The translations under genes were made by a program, and so were the position numbers. DNA of 36,794 bases, from assembly GCA_037178675.1 (NCBI GenBank), contig JAYMGJ010000436.1, positions 1 to 36,794 on the forward strand, given 5' to 3'. Positions 31,181 through 36,794 of this stretch are shown piece after piece (position 1 is the stretch's first letter; every line of letters starts with the position of its first letter). This stretch comes from Scleroderma bovista. Lineage: Eukaryota > Basidiomycota > Agaricomycetes > Boletales > Sclerodermataceae. The notes under the pieces were generated by a model, which was not told the DNA's origin, made no database searches, and worked only from the letters and a program-made list of their open reading frames with translations.

Positions 31181-31375
31181 CAATTCGCCTATCACGAGCT
31201 ACACGTTGCAGCACAACTTGGTGGTCTGTCCCATAGGGAGGTATGAAAAGAACTAAGATTACAGCCGATAGAGCGAAGTTTTCGGTCATGCGGTGGCTGT
31301 GTGCCCTCAGCAATAGTAAGTGGGAGGTTAAGGAAAGAGCAATGATAACATTGTATTACGTGATAAAACATGCAA

Positions 31376-33428
31376 CTATGTACGGAGTCGATGAGCGGCC
31401 CGAGGTAACTCTTCCTCGTGTCTCTCCATTGCATAAGAAGGTGCTTTATGCTTGGTGCTAGGCTGTAATAGACCATACCCGTAGATGTCCTTTATGTCAC
31501 TCCAATTTGGCTCCTCTTTCACCGTGCCAAAACCTTCCAACAGAATATCCCTGATGGCCTTGAAATTACCTTTATGGTCTGTTGTGGATGGCTGGGGCCT
31601 GAGTTGTGTGAAAAGTCTGCCGACTATTGGAGAGAGGGGCTTAAAAAACTTGGTGAACTCATCAGTTATGATGCTCGGCTGAAGTCTTAGTCCTGCCTTT
31701 TGAGCCCCAAGACTGAGTGCATCACTGTCGCTGGAAACCATAACCCAAGACCTCAATACAGTACAACGGATTTCCTTATCCTTACGAAGGGTGCGCGGGC
31801 CAGCGTAAAGGATGCACATCCAAACCAGGACGTAAGTGAGTGATTTGAAGTCATCGCTGGTGGTGTGGCCCGTCCCTTCTTGTGTATAGCCAAGAAGTAT
31901 TCTCACCGACATAAATGGTATTGTCCCCTAATGAAAATCAATGAGTGAGGAGAGGAAAAATGAAAGGACTCTCACCGTGCGATCGCCAGGGGCCATAGGA
32001 GAGGGTTCATCGAGATCAGCTGCATAGTCAAAGTCGATGAGAAGCCCGCTATGGAGAATGCCAGACTGAATCTGGTGACGTCTTTCTCTATCCCACCGTA
32101 CGAGCTTCTCCTCAAGCGTCTCCTCTCCGTTGTCCCCAGTATTGTCATCTCGAGGACTGTCATTGGTGGTTTTACGAGAGGGTCCACACATAGAAGCCTC
32201 ACTCTCCGGAATATCAGTAACAGAAATCATTATATTGTTGACGCTGACGTCACGGTGGAGGATGTGGTATTGTGCAAAGAGCACCATGAGGGCTGTAAAT
32301 GTTGTTAGGCTAGCTAATAAAGTCATATATGATTCTTACTTACTGTCAAGTACGTCAATGAGGACGCTGAGAAGTTCGCGGATGGATGAAAAGTCAGATA
32401 GTGGAATTCCAACCAGTTGCATAAGAAGCCGACGGTGGATTCGGATATCACTAGAACATGAAAGGGACGAACGACGAGTGTCTGTCCGATCATCCGCACC
32501 ACCAATCTCAACAGTCCAGGCAGAAATGAGTTGTGGGACCCCCTTCAGTCCCCAGATTTTGGTAAGAATATCTCTCTCGTGATTGACACGGCTTTCGTGA
32601 GTCCATGCATCCTTGATCACATAGTCTTTGTTTTTGCAGCGGACATGCCAGCATGAGGTTCCCCGGCCACGAATCAAGAAGTTGAAAAATATCCGATCTA
32701 TAACGTCATATGCCATGGATTCGACTTGGATCGTGGCGGTGGTCCGTGATGTCAGGTATTGGGGCAAAAAGGTGGGGTCATATCCAACATGTCCAAAATT
32801 CCCAAATGTAAGCATGGATAGCATGCACAATAATATACGGGGGGATCAGCGTATATTGTAAGGTCGAGAATGAACGACTCCGGAGTGATCGAACATGTGG
32901 ACGCGAAACTCCTGGTTTGTGATGGACAGCGCAAACAAGAACCGCCGGCCAGGTTGAGATGTGAAAACTGCGTAGGCCTTGCGCATGATGGCATTTCGAA
33001 TGTTACTCGCGCTATCAGACTGTGAGTAAGAAGAGGATGTCAATTCCATGAAAGAAACAACGTCCTTCCAGGAGAACATCAGTTGGGGTCCTGAAGCGAC
33101 TTGGGGGAGTTTCTCCCGCAGGATCAAGTCTGGCTTCCATGGCATCAGACTATCCTGGACAGGTTGGTGGGAAGTCTCTGAAATCCAGCAACGAGGGGGG
33201 TTGGTGGTTCTGGAGCGCGTAGTCACCCTGTTGGAGACTGTAGTTGGGGAAAAGACCTGTAGTGCACGGGTGATCTTATTCAACCAATTTGTGACACACT
33301 GTTCCTCTGAACCAGCAGTAGGTAAGAACGTCCCTTCAATAACCTCCTCCTGCGATGTCCCGGAGATACGCCTGTGCACTTTCTCATGTCTGATGCTACT
33401 GCGACTGGAGGTATTCTGTGATGGGCGA
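31376..33428 (-). pseudogene. FunK1-type fungal protein kinase, main part (interrupted)
   Basis: Exons 33428-32344, 32292-31976 and 31927-31376 are joined by introns 32343-32293 and 31975-31928 (GT..AG, in phase). Landmarks: RKAYAVFTSQPGRRFLFALS and VHMFDHSGVV of the FunK1 N-lobe; YVIKDAW with the probable ATP-binding Lys; HILHRDVSVNNIMI, the catalytic loop; LLIDFDYA, the metal-binding Asp; then GTIPFMSVRILLG. FunK1 kinases are expanded in mushrooms; their substrates are mostly unknown. A TGA at 32846-32848 interrupts the frame between SRPYNIR and SPRILL; no intron explains it. The N-terminal exon lies beyond the repeat B insertion. Confidence 0.8.
33425..33428. repeat. Target-site duplication, left (GCGA)
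   Basis: GCGA just before the repeat start TGTCACGC; the same four bases follow the repeat end at 35771-35774. Confidence 0.7.
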
Positions 33429-35770
33429 TGTCACGCACCAAACGTGTTTGGTACTGTGGACATGGAGAAAGTTAGCCGATGAAACTAATGCGAAGAATGC
33501 ACACCCAAGATCTGTTGAAAGATTGTCCCGACTTGAGGGATACAGACAGCCCTCGCTATCCATATCACGCAAAGTCATGACTATCCTTATGCAAAGGATG
33601 AATACAAGCTTGTCATAGCCATCTATCGCACAAGAATGACTATCCTGATGCGAGAGATGAATGCCAACATGGACAGTCATCTATCGCACGAGAACCGCCA
33701 AGAAGCAGAAGAATCCAAGGATTGATGATCATTTCAGTATGAGAGAGGAATGCAACCTACTGCAGTCCAACTCCCATACAAGAACAACCAAAGAAGCAGA
33801 AGAAACGAAGGAGAAACGAAGGAGAAAAGGAAGAATCATTTTTAGCGCCCAAATGTCAAATTTAGGCGCCCAGTGCCAGCATTCCGATATTTTGAATAGC
33901 TCCGCCATTTTTGAAGCTATCAATCATGTGACTATACCATGATGGAGCCTAGACCGTGGTCTATCTGCCTGTCAAGTTCCGACGTAAATCCGTTCATTTC
34001 CCACGGAGATATTCCACCCGCAATCCAGACACCCACTTCATCACTCACTATGGAGTCCACATTTTCTCTGGAATGTTTCTCCGCTATTGCAGCAGACCTC
34101 AACTATGTCCTGCTCTTGGGACAGCCTCTCCCTGAGCTCCTGTGTACTGTCTGGTACATATCTTCCCAGCCTTCTCCCTCAGTCCCTCTCGTTCTCGGTC
34201 AGCGCGTTCTCCTCGTCAGTCCTGCGTCGCGCACATACTTTGGTCGTCTCAAGTCTATCGTTAGACTTGAAAATTCATACCTGGTCATCTCTGTGTCTCC
34301 TGAGTCCTCTGCATATGGACCTTTCATCCCAGAGTCCTGTCACATCCATCTCCCTCTATCATTCATCTCACTTCCCTGGACACGTCGAATCCGCTACTTG
34401 CGATTCTCTTCCCTGCTATCCCGCAACAAACACGAATGAAACAGTGCTCTAGAACCCTTCTTAGAAGTCCTAATAGAGTACAGAACCTTCCCCTTACTGC
34501 TCAAGGGAAGACTGCACTTCGGGAGCACCAAATTTCGTGTTTTTGCTCTACAGAAGCTCAATCCAAGGGATTTGTGACACTCTGTGACCAGCTGTGACTC
34601 TACTTGTCATTCCAGGCCCCCTGACACTGCTCTTCTGGTCGGATCAATTCTTTTATTATCCCCCAGCCACTCCCATCAGTGGCACTGCTTCAGAAGCTCA
34701 TCTCCAGATCTAAAGTTCAATAAATCATAGGTTGTGCTTCCCTTCTTTCTGAGTCACACAGAGTCACTCTGGCTCACTCTGACTCACTCTGCTGCGCATT
34801 ATTCATCCCCTCTTGGCATTACTAATCCCCATTACTCCCCTTACCAATCACTTACCAATCATCCTTCAAATCATGCTTATCATGCTGCTTATCAATTCAT
34901 GACTCATGCCCCTATGATTCATATGCATTATGTCATCGCATATGCTCATTTAGCTTCGATCTACTCATCCCATGCTTTCCCCCCCTCTCTTTTGGGCCCC
35001 ATGCAATGATTTTTCCATATTCTTGGTTATACACCCCTTTTTACCTATGTTTTTGCTCTTTCCCTTGGCTCAGCAGCTTGTTCAGGCTCTCCCCATCGAT
35101 GACTCAGCCTGATTACACTGCTTATCAATTGCTTACCAATTTCTTACCAATCTCTTACCAAGCACTTAGTCATTTGTGCTTACAGGGCCACAGCCCCTCC
35201 TGTATATAAACCAGCAGCCAAAGGCTGCAAGGAAGTGTCTGGTTCCCCCTCAATAAAGCGACCACATTCACTCTCCCTCACTGTCTATAAGCTCTATCTC
35301 TGTCTTTGGACTTGTAGGTCACTCAGTGCTGGCCTAAAGCTCCTATATTGCTGTTTATCAGATATATCTTGTATCTGATCATTTCTCTAGGCTGAAGCGC
35401 AGTCTAGCATCTCTGTCCACTCCATCCCATCACTGTCCATCGCATTCTTGAAGCAGGAACTGTCCCCTTGCTTCCCTGTTGCTCCATCACTGCTGTTACA
35501 CCCCTGTTGCCAATCTATCATCGCTCTTCTATCCCAGGACTCTTCCTAACCACTGTGGTAGGCTGAAGAGGAGTCAATACCATCCCCAGTCGCATCTATT
35601 CCCCATCAGAAGCCCTTCCCTTCCCTCCTGCATCCTGCCTGAAGGCGTGCAGCACATCCCCCTGAGGAGATTAAATACCAGAAACGCAAAGGAAGACCAC
35701 CACTCGCATATTGCTGTCATTTGGTGTTGGTTGTTGGTTGTTCTGACCTCTTCCCTCACTTAGGCGCACA
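33429..35770. mobile_element. LTR-like 2.3-kb repeat, copy B, inserted in the FunK1 gene
   Basis: Second copy of the repeat at 18105-20332. It begins TGTCACGCACC, ends GGCGCACA and is flanked by GCGA on both sides. Removing it together with one GCGA joins the two kinase parts in frame, which proves a clean insertion. TATATAAA (35213-35220) and AATAAA (35252-35257) are spaced as in an LTR. Compared with copy A it has an extra segment of about 65 bp near 33590-33655 (a local duplication of the CTATCCT..ATGCGA unit), 38 extra bases near 35073-35110, and about 19 near 35630. Confidence 0.8.
33942..34439 (+). CDS. 165-codon frame inside LTR-like repeat B
   Basis: Same start, length and end as the frame at 18557-19054, with about two dozen amino-acid differences. 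No domain recognised; see that entry for why the evidence for a gene is weak. Confidence 0.25.
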   Translation: MEPRPWSICLSSSDVNPFISHGDIPPAIQTPTSSLTMESTFSLECFSAIAADLNYVLLLGQPLPELLCTVWYISSQPSPSVPLVLGQRVLLVSPASRTYFGRLKSIVRLENSYLVISVSPESSAYGPFIPESCHIHLPLSFISLPWTRRIRYLRFSSLLSRNKHE

Positions 35771-36163
35771 GCGACCCCGCGATGAGCTGGCACTGGACGA
35801 ACGACCCCGCTGAGCCCACAAGGAACCAGAAAACTGTGAGGTAGCTCTCAGAATATGCGGTATTTTTGTTGGCTCCCAGCGACCATTGCAGTAGAGTACT
35901 TCATTTTGAAATCCTAGCAGCTGGATCTTCAGTGGTGAATGGTCTGATGGAAGGTTTTCCATCATCGCAGGTAATACTTTGCTGCATTGATCGAGGATGT
36001 AGTGGGTTTTGTTGAATGGGTTCTCCTCAACAGTGGCACCATCCAATTCAACCAGAAGGTCCTGGTTGACATCCTCCACTTTGAAGACTCTTCCCATGGT
36101 GGGAACCGAGGTAGTTCTGAGCTTCAACGGTGTGCACAGCATCACTGTGTGCTGAGCGAGCAT
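35771..36163 (-). pseudogene. FunK1-type kinase, N-terminal exon
   Basis: The frame reads GRVFKVEDVNQDLLVELDGA, then NKTHYILDQCSKVLPAMM, and ends in a serine/arginine-rich stretch at the GCGA duplication. It continues in frame at 33428. I use the upstream ATG at 36163; ATGs at 36142 and 36097 are alternatives, and the conserved part begins after the last one. The plus-strand neighbour at 36233 is a separate transposase gene reading in the same direction. Confidence 0.65.
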
Positions 36164-36232
36164 TTGGGGACATGGTGTGGGTCTAAGTGATGACACTATT
36201 ACAGTGGCGTACACTACACTAGTATATACGAA

Positions 36233-36794
36233 TCAACTAAGTGACAATGCATAAAAAAACTCCTTGTTCCAGTATTTGTTAAGCCAGAACTCATTTGATA
36301 GCTCATAAGAGGTGTGATGAGTGAGCCGTGGATTCACCTCTTTTCCAAAGCGAGGGATAACATGAGCTAGCGAGCGAATACGGTGCAACGGAATGACCTC
36401 TGCAACTCGGGAACCGTTACTCTTGATTGCACGTTTCAGAACGTGCATACCAGCAGCAGCGTTAGTCATATTGGACGACGGGGGAGCAGTGGCACTAAAT
36501 CGTTCAATGTAAGCGAAGTGTGTATCGCTGCGAAGGAGACAGAAGATGAGCTGAACTTGCACAACAGTATGCCCTGTAAAGCAGTAAATAATATGCTAGA
36601 ATGGACTACAAAACATACCTGTGAGACCATTTGAAGGCAATCACTTTGGTCTGTTTGACTAACAATAGTGAAATCATATCGCCCGCGAGGCAATCGTTCT
36701 GAAGGAGGGGAGGCCAGAAGACTCTGGGGCGGCTCAAACGACTGCCTATCATGATACTTTCACTGCTGGACTCGGACCTTAAACATATTTGCAT
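36233..36794 (-). CDS. Plavaka-type (CACTA-like) transposase, C-terminal part
   Basis: The last exon ends with AEVIPLHRIRSLAHVIPRFG, then NPRLTHHTSYELSNEFWLNK and YWNKEFFYALS. This is the conserved tail (DUF6830-like, from memory) of the KDZ/Plavaka transposases abundant in Agaricomycetes. An upstream exon (LPRGRYDFTIVSQTDQSDC) lies at about 36622-36794 and continues off the window. The intron 36577-36621 (GTATGT..TTACAG) is clear, but the two exon frames as I read them disagree by one base, so the junction or the sequence is uncertain. The remaining transposase, including its catalytic core, is outside the window. Confidence 0.55.

Noticed and set aside
589..32848. TGA used as a sense codon
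   Set aside because: TGA also ends intact-looking frames here (5194-5196 and 11729-11731), so the internal TGAs are better explained as mutations.

Overview
The window reads as accessory, transposon-rich nuclear DNA of an Agaricomycete (mushroom-forming basidiomycete). Several things point there: introns of about 48-85 nt with GT..AG ends and CTRAY-like branch points; a FunK1-type fungal kinase; orphan families that resemble Agaricomycete-restricted DUFs; a chromovirus; a PIF/Harbinger element with its Myb-like partner gene; and the C-terminus of a Plavaka-type transposase. No rRNA, tRNA or CRISPR array was seen. Most genes are broken, nested or truncated.

Layout. 1-1.35 kb: copia gag remnant (minus). 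1.4-4.5 kb: repeats, namely four 170-bp tandem copies, a 20-bp minisatellite and many dispersed AACTCCGG motifs. 4.8-5.5 kb: chromodomain end of a Ty3/gypsy element, its polypurine tract and the start of its LTR. 5.5-9.4 kb: decayed host-like pieces, including a hypothetical ORF (minus), a RING-finger gene (plus) and an SPT6 fragment (plus). 9.69-18.1 kb: one multi-exon orphan gene (plus), split by a 6.8-kb chromovirus (minus) at 10476-17268 with identical-length LTRs and a CTCCT target duplication, then cut off by a 2.2-kb LTR-like repeat (18105-20332). 20.3-22.0 kb: a giant imperfect foldback of simple sequence. 22.1-22.7 kb: a GGTCTGACT minisatellite. 22.7-24.3 kb: hairpin modules with no gene. 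24.3-27.6 kb: a complete PIF/Harbinger element (53-bp TIRs, Myb-like gene, DDE transposase), inserted beside a copia integrase scrap. 28.1-30.8 kb: a DUF6532-like multi-exon gene (minus). 31.4-36.2 kb: a FunK1 kinase gene (minus), split by a second copy of the LTR-like repeat (33429-35770) with a GCGA duplication. 36.2-36.8 kb: C-terminal exon of a Plavaka-type transposase (minus).

Main points of interest. (1) The chromovirus carries an antisense, intron-containing gene for a small six-cysteine Zn2Cys6-like protein between integrase and the 3' LTR, with its own TATA box. (2) Its gag/pol junction has a textbook -1 frameshift signal: seven A's, the gag stop, then a 9-bp hairpin. (3) Eight of the nine differences between its LTRs are transitions at CpG, and five premature TGA stops in five different reading frames could all be CGA decay. 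Two of the five are in the chromovirus, the others in the copia gag, the FunK1 kinase and the DUF6532-like gene. This suggests CpG-directed mutation. (4) A hairpin kept by a compensatory base change occurs in two diverged repeat copies near 23.5 and 23.8 kb.

No database search was possible. Family names come from recognised motifs; boundaries come from splice signals, target duplications and repeat comparison done by eye.
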